64,000 bases of DNA, taken from Krasilnikovozyma curviuscula. Its lineage: Eukaryota > Basidiomycota > Tremellomycetes > Cystofilobasidiales > Mrakiaceae. Made by a program: the position numbers and the translations under genes. Numbering within the stretch: the first letter of the stretch is position 1; the number at the start of each line of letters is the position of its first letter. Location: positions 1 to 64,000 of the forward strand of contig MVAQ01000075.1 of assembly GCA_014825775.1 (NCBI GenBank), written 5' to 3'. Under the pieces are notes generated by a model. It had not been told where the DNA came from, did no database searches, and was given only the letters and a program-made list of their open reading frames with translations. This document shows, piece after piece, positions 12,179-23,150 of this stretch.

Positions 12179-14200
12179 TCAACTCGGTGTCAATTTGAAC
12201 ACTCTCGTCGCGTGGGGCCGAACAGCAACGCCAGAGATAGACGTGTTGAAGATGCCCATTGATTTGACACCATATGTCGTGTAATCTCCTGCGGTTCCGA
12301 GCTCCCACAGATCGTACACATTGTACTTGAGGTTCCAAGCCGAAGCTCCCTGTCACAATCAACAAACACAACCACTCAATTTTCGTTATCGCTGGAGACG
12401 CTTGACATGAAGACCTACAGTGTCGATAAAGATATCTTGGAACGAGATATCGGTGGTTTGATTACCACTCCCACCGTTAAGAAGTAGCACCACCGTCGAG
12501 GAATTGGCAAGCGATCCGCTCCAGAGCTGCAACCCCGTCGTTTCGTTCTTCCAGATCCGATTCGCAGGTGTGTAGCCGGTATCTTGATTGACAGAGAGAA
12601 GAGCGACGTTTTTAACGATTGAGAGAGTGTCGTTGGTTGACTGCAAGAGGGATGCGACAGAGTATTGTGATTAGGGAGCGGAGAACAGGCAGTGGGGTTT
12701 AACCTACAGCGTTCAATTTATTTCCGAGGATGAGAGGTGACTTGAGTGCTGCCCACATGCTGAAGTGAGAGACATACTAGATGTTAGGAGTATGTGTTGA
12801 GACCGATGAGTAGAGTATAGACTATAAGCGATGAAAAAGACACGTACTTCATCAAAAGTCATTCCGCCGTTCCCAACTTCCAACCTTCATTATATATTTT
12901 GTTTTGGAGGGAGTTTGTTGGCTAGAGCCCTTCTTTAAGAGAACATTGAAGGAATTGCAGCTTACATGTCCATGTCAGCCTGCGAAACGGGTACAGGAGC
13001 CATCAGTTGGACTGCTTTCCGATCACGGTCTGAGTATGAAGAACTCACCCAACTTCCAGAGGCAGCTTTCTGCAGGATGGGAGCCGCCTTCTCGATGATA
13101 TTCATAACGCTACAGTGATAGCCTTGTAGACCGGTGCAGTCGAAAGTCTGACAAGATACGGTTTAGCTGTAGGCTGGATCTGTGAGGGTGATGGGCTGGT
13201 GAGAGAAAGGACACACCTGACACGGACAACGAGCATCATACCTGTCAAAGTTCTGCTCAAACACAGGATTATTTAGCTCAGCGTTTCCCATCTATTCACC
13301 TTCTACTTACATCATAGACATCGCCACTGGTCATCCAAGAAACTTAGTAGTCCTCCTCTATCCAAAGCTAATGGACCCGCTCACCTGATCCGCCAACTAT
13401 TACCAATTGTGGTAGCCCAGTTCCAAACATAATCATCCCCCCAAGAACAGAGACTATACAAAATCGGCCTTCCAGTTGCGTTGAGAGCTTTCGCCATCAC
13501 ATCGTAACGATCGTAGGAGAGCTTCTGAGTTCCCGCTTGGCCCTCATTGTAGCAGTTGTCATACTTCAGATAATCAAATCCCCTGTAAACCAGAGGAGAG
13601 GTATCAGGAATTGTCCGACAATTAATGAGAAGGAAACTCACCACTCAGCGTAGGTTTGTGCATCGATTGTCTCGTATCCTAAGCTGCCGAAGTTTCCACC
13701 GCATGTGTATCTGAAAGTAGAGACTTAAGAGTACCTTCAACAGTGATAATCATCGACTCAACTCACAATCCAGCATCCGAGTAGATTCCCGCTTTCAGCC
13801 CAAGCGAGTGGATAGTATCCGTCAGATTCTTCATGCCACCCGGGAAAGTGGTTGGGTTAGCAACAGGTGCCCCTGTGGTGTTATCTCGAGAAGAACCATG
13901 CCAGCAATCATCGATGATCACGTCTGAGCAAGAACCTTTGGGTCAACTCTCCATCGGCGTGGCGTGGGGAAACTAAAAATAAAAAACAAAGCCAAACTCA
14001 CATTCGTAACCAACCTTATCAAGACCAAGACTGATAATTTCTTGAGCGGACTGGATGATCAAATCTTCATTTACTGAGCAGGCGTATGAATTCCAGGTGT
14101 TCCAACCCAGAGCTGGGGTTACAGCTAATCCATTGGGAACTTTCACTGCCGCCCGTGCGACGGCAGCACAGGTCAATAGTGAGAGGTAGAGTGTCAGCAT
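12179..14200 (-). CDS. secreted alpha-galactosidase, glycoside hydrolase family 27
   Basis: Hydrolyses terminal alpha-1,6-linked galactose from oligosaccharides and galactomannans outside the cell. The start at 14200 gives a signal peptide (MLTLYLSLLTCAAVARA), followed by the GH27 N-terminal block GLAVTPALGWNTWNSY. The nucleophile Asp lies in YLKYDNCYN (about 13550). The acid/base Asp lies in NSWRISGDVYD, spanning an intron near 13320-13390. NFDRYDARCPCQ, EVGNGGMTFDE and the helix SMWAALKSPLILGNKLN follow. The C-terminal beta domain ends SGVAVRPHATRVFKLTPS. The coding sequence is split by many short introns, all restoring one frame. The last intron uses donor GTAGGT (IDT/GASAWNLKY). The family call is firm; galactosidase rather than N-acetylgalactosaminidase is inferred from fungal members. 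Confidence 0.93.
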
Positions 14201-14521
14201 CGATATTGATGGGTGTTAGGAAAAAGAATATGATGTCTATTTCGATCCTTTTAGGGAGTTGAAAAGTCCTTCGACTCCTCGAACAAACACCGACGCTAGT
14301 CGATGCTGGCTCGTGATGTATGAATCACTATGAGCTGATAATAGCTGATCGCCACCCTAGTTCAACAGGCACACACACGAAGACATCCTCAAGGAGTTGA
14401 CAAGGAGGAGGAACGCAGCACTAGCTTCCCTGAACAATCCCTGTCATTGAGAGAAAATTAAAATACTGATCACAACAATAATAACATGTAATCCCAAACA
14501 AGAAAACCACCGCGAGCCAGA
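14201..14521. other. promoter region of the GH27 gene and 3' end of the bZIP-like gene
   Basis: 321 bp upstream of the galactosidase start. It contains only short unremarkable motifs and A/T-rich stretches near 14455-14500 that probably serve the 3' end of the neighbouring minus-strand gene. No RNA gene or open frame of note. Confidence 0.4.
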
Positions 14522-16352
14522 TTACTCCAATCGACCCAGAACCTCTTTCAGCAAGCCTACAAACTCTCCTTTGTTCAAGTGAGAGAAACTCCCACCAGGC
14601 ATAAAGGCCTCTTTGACCCGCGCCTTTGAAGTCATGTCGGCATCTGAGAGAGCAGCGCTCTTTGACGGCGACAATTGCAACGAAGCTGCTGGGGGCGGCG
14701 ATGGTGCGTTTGGATCAGTTGAAGGTGGACTTGGAGCAGCGGCAGACTTTTCACAAATGTTGGCGGATGGCGAAGGGTGTGGAACATCCTTGATAGGGAG
14801 GTAGAGATCTTCCTCCTCCACGTCGTTCACCAAATCATCATCGTCGTCATCGTCATCTTCCTCATCATCATCTTCCTCAGCGTCAGAATAATCGACCTCG
14901 GAATCCGCGTGCAAGTCTTCATCCTGGTCCGAATCCGCACCTTCAAACTCATCATTGTGCTGGTGAGGCAAGATGTCATGGACTTGGCTATCCTCAAGCA
15001 ACTGGGTGTCGTGCGCGCCTTCGGGAGGTCCACTCAAAGGTTTTGCAACAGGAACGATGGACATCATGAAGTCGTCATCTCGTGGGTCATGAGTGTCATC
15101 GTCGCCCTCTTCATTTTCATCGATTGGAGAGAGTCTAGCGATGGAAGCTGACTGAGGACTGGATGAAGCGAGTTCCGGTGATGAGGATGCGGTATAAGTT
15201 GATGAAGCAGATGATAGTTGTGGTGGTTTATCAGCGGCAGAAGGAGGCGGTAGTGGAGCGAGTGGGAGTAACTGAGGCTGTTGTGTTACTTGACGAGGCG
15301 GTGGATATACAGGATGAGATTGCTGTTTGAGAAGTTGTTCGAAAAAGGCTGGGTGTGATTTGCATAAGTAAGGAGCTTTCTGAGCTTCTAGTCTGTGGTG
15401 TAGAAATGCGCTAGTCAGAATTGAGTCTACAGCTCAAGAGGAGAAACAGTCAACTCACTTGGAATTTGCTTCTGCCAAATCAGCTTCAAGCTTCACAATC
15501 TTCTTTTCCAAAGAGGCAACATAACCCTTCTTTTTTTCTCTACTCGCGATTGCTGGATAGTTCAAAATGAAACAGCTGTGAGTAGTCGAGATCAAAACCA
15601 CACGCGGATGGTGAGATGAACGAACCATTTTGTCTGGCCCTGATTTTCTTCCTCTTCTCAATCTCCTCAAGCGTCAGCTCCTCATCTGCCGCTGGCGCCT
15701 CGATTCCAGGAAGAGGTGCTTCTTTCAACTTGACGTATTTTCGTTTCTTCTTTGGCGGTTCATCAGCAGCTGAAGGTTCCTTTGACATCTGATTTTTCTT
15801 TGGACTGCTTTCTAAAGCTGCAATTAGTCTTTTGTTTTTAGGAAGGCCAGTGATCGGATCGATGATGGCTGGTCTTCCTCGCTTCTTCTTCATTGTTGGG
15901 GCGTGTTCGCGATTTGTCGCCGGAGAGTCGAGAGCTTCGATATTGACTGCCGACAAGTCACCTAGACCGTCTTCGTGATTGCTGCTACCACTGGGTGATC
16001 CATTGGCATCGTATGAGTATTGATGGGGAAAGGAATCTGAAGGAGGCTGGTACGTTGGGTCTTCGTCTTCGTCGGCGTCAGGGAAGGGCCACCACCACTG
16101 TTCACCGTTGATACTAGCAGCTGTATCGGGGTTAAAGATCTGAGCAGCAGATCCATTGGCTATGTGACTGATGGACTGTAGCGCGTTGAGGGATGTCGAG
16201 GCTGGGAATAAGTTAGATGAGAGGGCTGGCAGGGCAGGAGGAGGACGCGTAAATTCTCTCGACCTCGTCCTCGACGGTGTCGCTGGAGGAGGAGGTGCTG
16301 GAAGCATGGCGAGGAAGGCCAGATCCATCGCAGTCCTCGGAGAACCTAGCAT
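14522..16352 (-). CDS. bZIP-like transcription factor with unusual basic region
   Basis: The ATG at 16352 (MLGSPRTAMDLAFL) is preferred because the upstream in-frame start is only GTG. The N-terminal half is Ser/Pro-rich and acidic, with an AT-hook-like KKKRGRPAI and basic KKKRKYVK patches suited to nuclear import. The bZIP core is KRKKIRARQN/AIASREKKKG followed by a zipper-like YVASLEKKIVKLEADLAEA, joined across an intron at 15553-15625. The tail has a run of Asp/Glu (about 14820-14900) typical of activation or chromatin-binding segments, and ends GEFVGLLKEVLGRLE. With this splice the basic region keeps Ser-Arg but lacks the Asn normally eight residues before that Arg. Target genes and pathway are unknown; a nuclear regulator is inferred. 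Confidence 0.75.
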
Positions 16353-16638
16353 CGTATAAGAAGTTGGAGGAGTTTCTTTTATCGAAGACACGGCTGATTT
16401 TTTTTGTCTGTACTAGAAAAAAGAAATCCACACAGCGAGATATTTTTGAAGCAAGAGGGACAAAATCCGACTGACGGAGAATCAGTACAGATCCGGGTAG
16501 CTAGAAATTCGTTACCTACAGCGAAATGTAGTCTTGATTGTTTGGGTCAGCCTCGTCGACCTGGCGACACCTACGCGTTTTACTCTTGCTATTCTATGGG
16601 TGGCGCGACAAAAAAAACATGATGCCAACTATCAGATT

Positions 16639-19164
16639 CTAAAAGACAACTTCATTGATCCTTCTCCAATAACCTTCTTCCGGTTTCCCGCTCACAGCTT
16701 TGGCGACTGCGATCTTCAAATCAGCCCCACCCAAGCACCGCGCCAACTCGAGCGCCTTCTTCCTCACACCGTCGAGAGGCAACTTCGCCCAAGGCCCGGG
16801 AAGTTCTCCGCGTGTCGAGTGACTGATCCAGAAATACGGCGTGAGAAGCGTGGATGTGTGCGCCTGCTGTTGCGCTGATGTCGTCGGCGTCGAGTTGGAG
16901 CGGATAAGGAGGAGCTGGATGATTGCGTTCGACATAGATACATCTTTGGTCCCACCAAGTTCCCAGAGCGTTCGAAGGAGTGAGTCCCAGAACCCGGATA
17001 CCTCAGGTGATGGTGTCGGCAATGATGATTTCGAGGTCAAATTTTGAGTAGGTAGACGAAAGATACCTCGATACAGCGGTGAGAGTTCGAGCAAGCACAG
17101 CCGCGCTATGTATCCTAGAGAGATTGGCTTAATTCCTGATGTTGGTGATAGTCTTGAATGATGAGACAGTAGCGCAGTGAAGATTCTTTGCTGGACATTC
17201 CCGCCGCTGTTGATGTCGCTGCCCTTCTCCGTCGACGGTGGTTGGTTCAGCAATCCCCAGATCGTAGGACACAGTCTGGCGAAGTTGTTTTTCGTCAAAC
17301 TACCCGTTAGAGAAACATCCACACCGGTCAACAACCCTTCAACCCATTCCACCACTTTCACTAACATCATTTCTTCTTCATTTGTCGTGTTGTTCTTCTT
17401 CCTTAGGTGGTTGATCTCTGCGTAAGTCACCTCGAGTACACGGCGCTTCTCAAGCAGGTTACTGGACTTGAGAGGAGGCGGCAAGAGGACCGTTGGTGAC
17501 ATGACAGAGGCAAGAAGGTAAGAATACGAGAGTGAGAGTGTGAGGTGGAGGTTCTCGGTTTTGAGATCTGTTCGACCAAAGTTATAAGATCTATTAAATG
17601 GGAAATATCCCTTAGCTTTACCGAGGAGTGTCCGAAAAGAGTCTTTGACTTTCTTTTCGAGTTCGGCGGGGAGCGAAGGTGATGTAGGCGAGGATGAGGA
17701 CATCAAGACTCCTCCAAGGAGAGATGCGATCTCAACAACGCATGAGACGAGCTCAAGATCGAGGATAGAGGTTGAAGTTGGCGAAAACGCATTGGGTGCG
17801 CTGTCGAGAAAAGTGGATAAGAGGAGTGGATGGAGAGTGAGGTAGAGGTTACCAATGCTGGTATTGGTCGATTGAGAAACAGACATCAGTGATGTCGATG
17901 ATGCTTGTTCAGCCTCTGATAAATCAGAAAATATTTCAGAGGCTTCCCAAGACGATCGCGAGTTATCCATTGCTGATTCGGAAGCTGCGCCCCATGTTGG
18001 ATAACGAGCAGCCATTTTTGAGGAATTCGACGTGGATGCAACAATCTTGAACTGATCCTCGAACGCTTCGGATCCGTCTTGTGATATGAATGATCCTTGA
18101 AGAAAGGCCCAACTCATGTTCTTAGCGCTGAAGACTTCGTTCTCAATAATGCCATTACCCTGTCTAGCCTTCAAGAACTTCTCCAAACAGCTCAACACTT
18201 CCTTTTTGTTTTTTCCATTGAGACCTTCTCCTTTGCTGGCAGTGGCAATGTCACTACTACCGCCGAGCCCTAGAGTGCCCAACAGACCATCCAAAACACG
18301 CGGGCTGCTTTCGCCAGTAACCAGTTCACGCGCGATGTCTGGTGAGATATCGAGGAGGCAGTGAATTAGTCGGACAGCTGAGAGTCGGACTTCAGGGTAT
18401 ATATGCGAGAGGGTTGAGGTTGAATGGAGGAGAAGAAGTGGTAAGTGTGGTTGAATGGCTGAAGTTGGGACTGAGGGAAGCAGCGTCGACAGTAGCGGGG
18501 GGAGTAGCGCACGCACTTGGCTCTCCTGGTCAAGCCAAAAAATAACATGAGCAATATAATTAGTTTATGGCGAAGAAAGGGAAATTTTGAGATAGTGCTA
18601 ACTGGATCAGGGAGTAACCGGACGAAGTGTGTCAGAAACGGTTTGAGAGAAGATACCAGCAGCGACGGATGAGCTTGAAATAGTTCCTTCAACCCTTGTA
18701 GGGCATCTAGAGGAGTTGAATTGTTAGATACTGGATAACGTCAATCAAAACTGTGTGAACGTAGCTCACCTTTTCGAACGCCGACATTGTAGTGCTTCGT
18801 TTGAACTAACAGATCCTGGAGGTTGTGATTCCTTCTTGTAGTAGGTTCAGAGTCATCCCGTTTATCTTCTGTAATCGACTGGTTGGGAAGGACAATAGCT
18901 ACAGTTGGATATCAAATCAAGTAAGTTCTGTTGTCGTAGGAGCCACCAGCAGCAAAATTTCAAGATCAGCAATACTTACAGCGAGCTTTGTAAGAGGTAT
19001 CTGTTGCGTTGCTAGCAGCCTGTTTACCTTTCCCTAGCTTGGTTTTGGTTTTCTGTATCCGTGAACGGTGGTCAGTCCAGGATTTCGCGATCTGAAGGTA
19101 GGGAAGCTGGGCTCACTGAGAAGTCTGCTACTTTGGCCTGCTTCTGCTTCGTTGATTTGGGCAT
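16639..19164 (-). CDS. IPI1: Ipi1/TEX10-family pre-60S processing factor
   Basis: Ipi1 is part of the Rix1 complex that acts on nucleoplasmic pre-60S particles during ITS2 processing. The start at 19164 gives MPKSTKQKQAKVADFS, an intron, then KTKTKLGKGKQAASNATDTS. The family blocks ARSIVLPNQSI, HYNVGVRKDALQGLKELFQ and YPEVRLSAVRLIHCLLDISP follow, all typical of the N-terminal helical repeats of Ipi1. The join at the intron near 18540-18610 gives LLPDP/ESQVRALLPPLL. The protein is much longer than the yeast protein, with an extended C-terminal helical part closer in size to metazoan TEX10. It lies head to head with CIA1 across about 126 bp. Confidence 0.9.
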
Positions 19165-19290
19165 CGTGTCCCAGGCAGCTCTACAATACAACTGGTGGAG
19201 GGGAATTGGTGATTTTGGGTGTTGGGAGCAGTTTCGCACCGAAATTTTGAACTGTTTTCTTCCCTGCGACAGTCAAGATCTGTGATAATC
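19165..19290. promoter_or_regulatory. shared divergent promoter IPI1/CIA1
   Basis: Only 126 bp separate the two start codons, so the core promoters and 5' leaders of IPI1 and CIA1 must overlap. No TATA box is evident; the stretch is mixed sequence. Co-expression is inferred from position only. Confidence 0.5.
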
Positions 19291-20892
19291 ATGATTGTAG
19301 ACAATGAAAATGAGGCTCCAGCAGCCACAGGATGCTCTCTTGTATCCATTGCCTCGTTGTCAGGTGAGGTGAACCCTGTTATTTAGTGAACTTGACCTTT
19401 GATGCTGAACGCTGCGATTGTCGTCAAGGCCATACGGATCGATGCTGGACTGTTACTTGGAACCCGGTGCAACCTCTACTTGCCAGCTGCTCGACAGATA
19501 AAACTGTGAGAATGTGGAAATATACAGACCTCGAAGCTGCTGGCCTTGGAAAGGAGGACTCAGAGGTTGGATTCTCCGTCGACAATGTTCTCGTCACTGG
19601 TGAGTATCTCTCTTTCACATAAGCACATAAGGAAGTCAAGGGGTTTGTGGACGTTGTGAAAAATGTTCTGGCGTAAACTAGAGCCCTTCCAATCAATTCG
19701 AATCAATCCATTCTGTCTTGGAAAGTTCGCACGACTAACCATTCGCATTTCTACCTCAAACACCAGAGCACACTCGTACCATCCGATCCCTGCAATTTGC
19801 ACCGTCAGGTAGAACACTAGCAACGGCTTCTTTTGATGCAACCATCGCCATCTGGGATCAGAACCCGCACAATCTAACGGAATGGGAAATCAGCTCGACA
19901 CTGGAGGGACACGACTCGGAGTGTAAATCTGTCGGATGGAGTTGTGACGGGGGGATGCTAGCTAGCTGTAGTAGAGACAAGAGTGTTTGGGTTTGGGAAG
20001 GTCAGTTTTCTCGGTTGGCCTTGCGTTCGTTGTACCCTACATTGTACTGACGACGATGTTTGGACTTTGTAGTCCAGCCAGATTCTGATTTCGAATGTTT
20101 GTCTGTCCTCATGGAGCATACTCAGGATGTTAAGACGCTGGCGTGGCATCCGCACGAAGAAGTGAGTTATATCCTCCCACTCCCGCATCATTTGCGCTTC
20201 TTCTAATTTGGCCTTCGGCACAGATTCTCGCGTCGGCGTCTTATGACGATACAATCCTAATGATATCTGATGATCCACAGAGTGATTGGTCTCCTTTTCA
20301 GACAATCAAAGATCACGACGAGACTGTCTGGGCTCTTGCGTTCTCTCCTGATGGAAATTACTTGGCCTCAGCAGGTGACGGTGGTGTGATACGGATACAC
20401 CGACGCAGGTACGTGAATTTGATTCCACTGTTTCAATTCGTGTTATCCTCGGTTCTGACTCTTGCAAGGCTTCCAACCCAGCGGGCAAACACCTGAAGCG
20501 AAATGGGTACAGGTCTCTATCTTACCTAAAGCCCACTCAAGAACGATCTATTCTCTGTCTTGGGGCTCTGGAGGACTAAGCTCCGAAGAAAACGGGCTCG
20601 GTAGATTGGCTAGTACAGGCGGTGATGGGTTCATCAGGGTTTGGCAGGTGGTAAGTTCCGACTCTCATCTCTACGAGCTATCCCCTTCTTCGCTCACGTT
20701 CCTCGCGATTAACAGTCGATGGGCCCTGAGCCGACATCTCCGCCCAAAATCGACCTCCTGGTTGAACATGAAGATGCGCATGGTGTCAGCGATGTGAACT
20801 CGATAGAGTGGTGCCCTCGAAAAGGTGGTGAGGATTTATTGACAACTGGTGGTGACGACAGCATGGTACGAGTGTGGAGGGTCAAGAAGTAG
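19291..20892 (+). CDS. CIA1: cytosolic Fe-S assembly WD40 protein Cia1 (CIAO1)
   Basis: Cia1 is the beta-propeller of the CIA targeting complex that delivers Fe-S clusters to cytosolic and nuclear proteins. The start [14 protein letters not shown] at 19291 is followed by an intron joining SLS to [13 protein letters not shown]. The WD repeats have the Cia1 pattern: [103 protein letters not shown] and a final [13 protein letters not shown] ending at 20892. This is consistent with seven blades. Several short introns interrupt the frame. The gene converges on the TBC gene with about 120 bp between stops. Confidence 0.93.
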
Positions 20893-21014
20893 ACTGAATT
20901 GTCTACTTTCCTGCCTTTTCAATCGTTGTACCAGTGTAGACATTACTCGCTTTACTTCATTCAAGCGAGAAACGCAAGTTTGATATACAAAGCTACACTA
21001 CGTAGAGCAATATA

Positions 21015-22956
21015 TTACTGCTTAGCTAACATTGCTTCATGACTGACTCGAAGGTTGGTCGCATTGTGCAAGATCTGATGACACAGAAAACCTATTAGCC
21101 AAGTGGGCGTGCTCATCTGGCATCGAAATCATGACTCACTCGACTGATATCCAATGACGGTAGGCTCAATAACATCCCTCTCGCTTCGCTCTGATCTAGT
21201 TCTTCGAGGACGTCATTACACGCAGTCAAGACGCTAAGGCACACGAATGGGTGTAGGGAGAAGAGTGATGCTGGTGACAGTGACAAGTAGGTATCCCATA
21301 GTCGGAGGACGTCTGCCGGTTGCATTTGACCAGCGAAAAGACCTAATAAAGAAAAGGGGAGATGTCAGTAAAGAAGTCGAGATGGACCAAGAACGGTGGA
21401 CTGACTGCTTAGCCATACTGCTGCCACTTCAACCATCGGGACCTCTTCGTCCTCAAAGTAGTTCTACAAAGGAGAGGAATCAAACGAAATGAACTGAAGT
21501 TAACAAATTCGATCTGACTCACGTATAAGTCAGGCAGGTGCATTCGAAAGAGCTGCATGAAATGCGCCAATCTCAGCGGGAGTGGGTTCGCCGAAAAGAA
21601 TGTTTCTGAGCAAGACGACCAGTGACCGTTAGATGAGGGCTTCAACATTCAGAGTTTACCCTGCTTACCCATGACCTTCATCAGTTTTTCCCAGCCCCAG
21701 TAAACACCAGCCTCCAGCTTGACGCAATATACAAATGGCGCAACTGTCTCGATCCACTTCTCGACAACCTTTCTGTCACCTCCTTCAGCTAGTAAACCAG
21801 GTATCGTCGTCTCCTCTTTTGTGTTAACATAAGTCCCTATCACCGAGGAGCAGACTTTCACAAAAGTCTGGAGAGATGGTGGGAGCTTTGATGAAGGGGG
21901 TAGCAGCAGAGAGCCTGTTGAAGCAAGACCTTTTTGGATCTGACGCTGAGATGATAGGGATCTTTGGAGTGTCGGAGGAGCTGGCAATGGTGGTAGCGAT
22001 GGTGGAGGTATTGAAGACAAAGAGTCTGATGTTGTGACAAACGAGTTTCCAGTCCCGCTGGAAATGGAGGTTGTTCGGGAGTGACTTGAAGTTCCGTCAT
22101 GATACCCTTCAACAACTCTACTTCCACCTCGGCTAGATTCTCCACTATCCTCTGCACCTGTGCTTCCTCCTGTTCCGTAGGTCTGTTGCCTGTTCACCGA
22201 ACGGATACTTCCTTCATCCAGCGGCGGCCAATTATTTTCGTTCATCAGCTCATCGTCATCTTCATGGACACCATCGTCACCTGATGATGAGATGTCTACA
22301 TCTGCTCCTGTTGCATATCTGACCTTCCTCTCCAAGCTAACAGAACCGAAGTGCTTCGCGTGGTACGCTGCGGCTAGAGGTGGAATAAGGTGTAAGAACC
22401 TGTCATGATTCTCTCGGAGACCTTCAGTCTTCACTATAGGTGGTGCTGTTGATAGTGATGCGTATATCGATACCAATGATCGAGCCTGTGAGAGATCAGA
22501 CGCTGAGAAACGGCACCGAGGGCCGAACGAAATGAGCATGCTAGCTTTTCAAATGAGGACCATCACGTACATTTATCTGGGGAAAGAATATCTAGGAGGT
22601 ACAACCACACCTCCTGATCGTTTGGCTAGTTGTCAGAAGCTGTTGATCTAAGTATTTGAAGTCTCAGTGAACCAACTCACGCCTCGAATCTCGTCAGGTA
22701 TCCCGTTCCTCGTAAAGTCCTTCAGCTTTTCCAAATCAACCCATCTGCGATAATTCAAGAAGAACCATTGTTATCAGTTTCATACTCTTTAAGGAGGTCA
22801 GCACTCAGTGAATCGTGGTGTCACACGCACTGCTCAGCATTGAGGACCTTTTCGAATCGAACGGATAAGGTTGGTCAGTGCTGAGGAAGCAGAAAGCAAA
22901 AATAGCTGATGAAGTACCTCTTTGTACTCTTCAACGCTTGCTGACGCTCTAGACAT
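21015..22956 (-). CDS. TBC-domain (Rab-GAP fold) protein, catalytic fingers not seen
   Basis: TBC proteins normally stimulate GTP hydrolysis by Rab GTPases. The start at 22956 (MSRASASVEEYKE) is followed by a tiny exon (VLNAEQ) and then WVDLEKLKDFTRNGIPDEIRG and EVWLYLLDILSPD, the classic first TBC motif. The C-terminal half has HFMQLFRMHLPDLYNYFEDEEV and WLSSLFAGQMQPADVLRLWD, and ends AMLAKQ at 21015. Between them lies a roughly 150-residue Ser/Gly/Asp-rich insertion (about 21960-22330) that splits the domain. In the exons I assembled I see neither the arginine-finger motif IxxDxxR nor the YxQ motif, so it may be a non-catalytic or divergent TBC. Fold assignment is firm; partner Rab unknown. 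Confidence 0.85.
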
Positions 22957-23150
22957 GGTTGAGAACGTGTGATTGTTGGGGTACAGGAAAGATTCGGTGG
23001 CACTCGCAAAGAAAAACAAACCGGCGACCTCATGTCATTCTTACCCGTGAGTAAATTATGAAATAGATATGTAAGTAGTTATGATGTGGTATAATAACAG
23101 ACAGGTAACAATGCGTAAGGGTATCAACATGGTGCATTTCAAAGCTTCCA

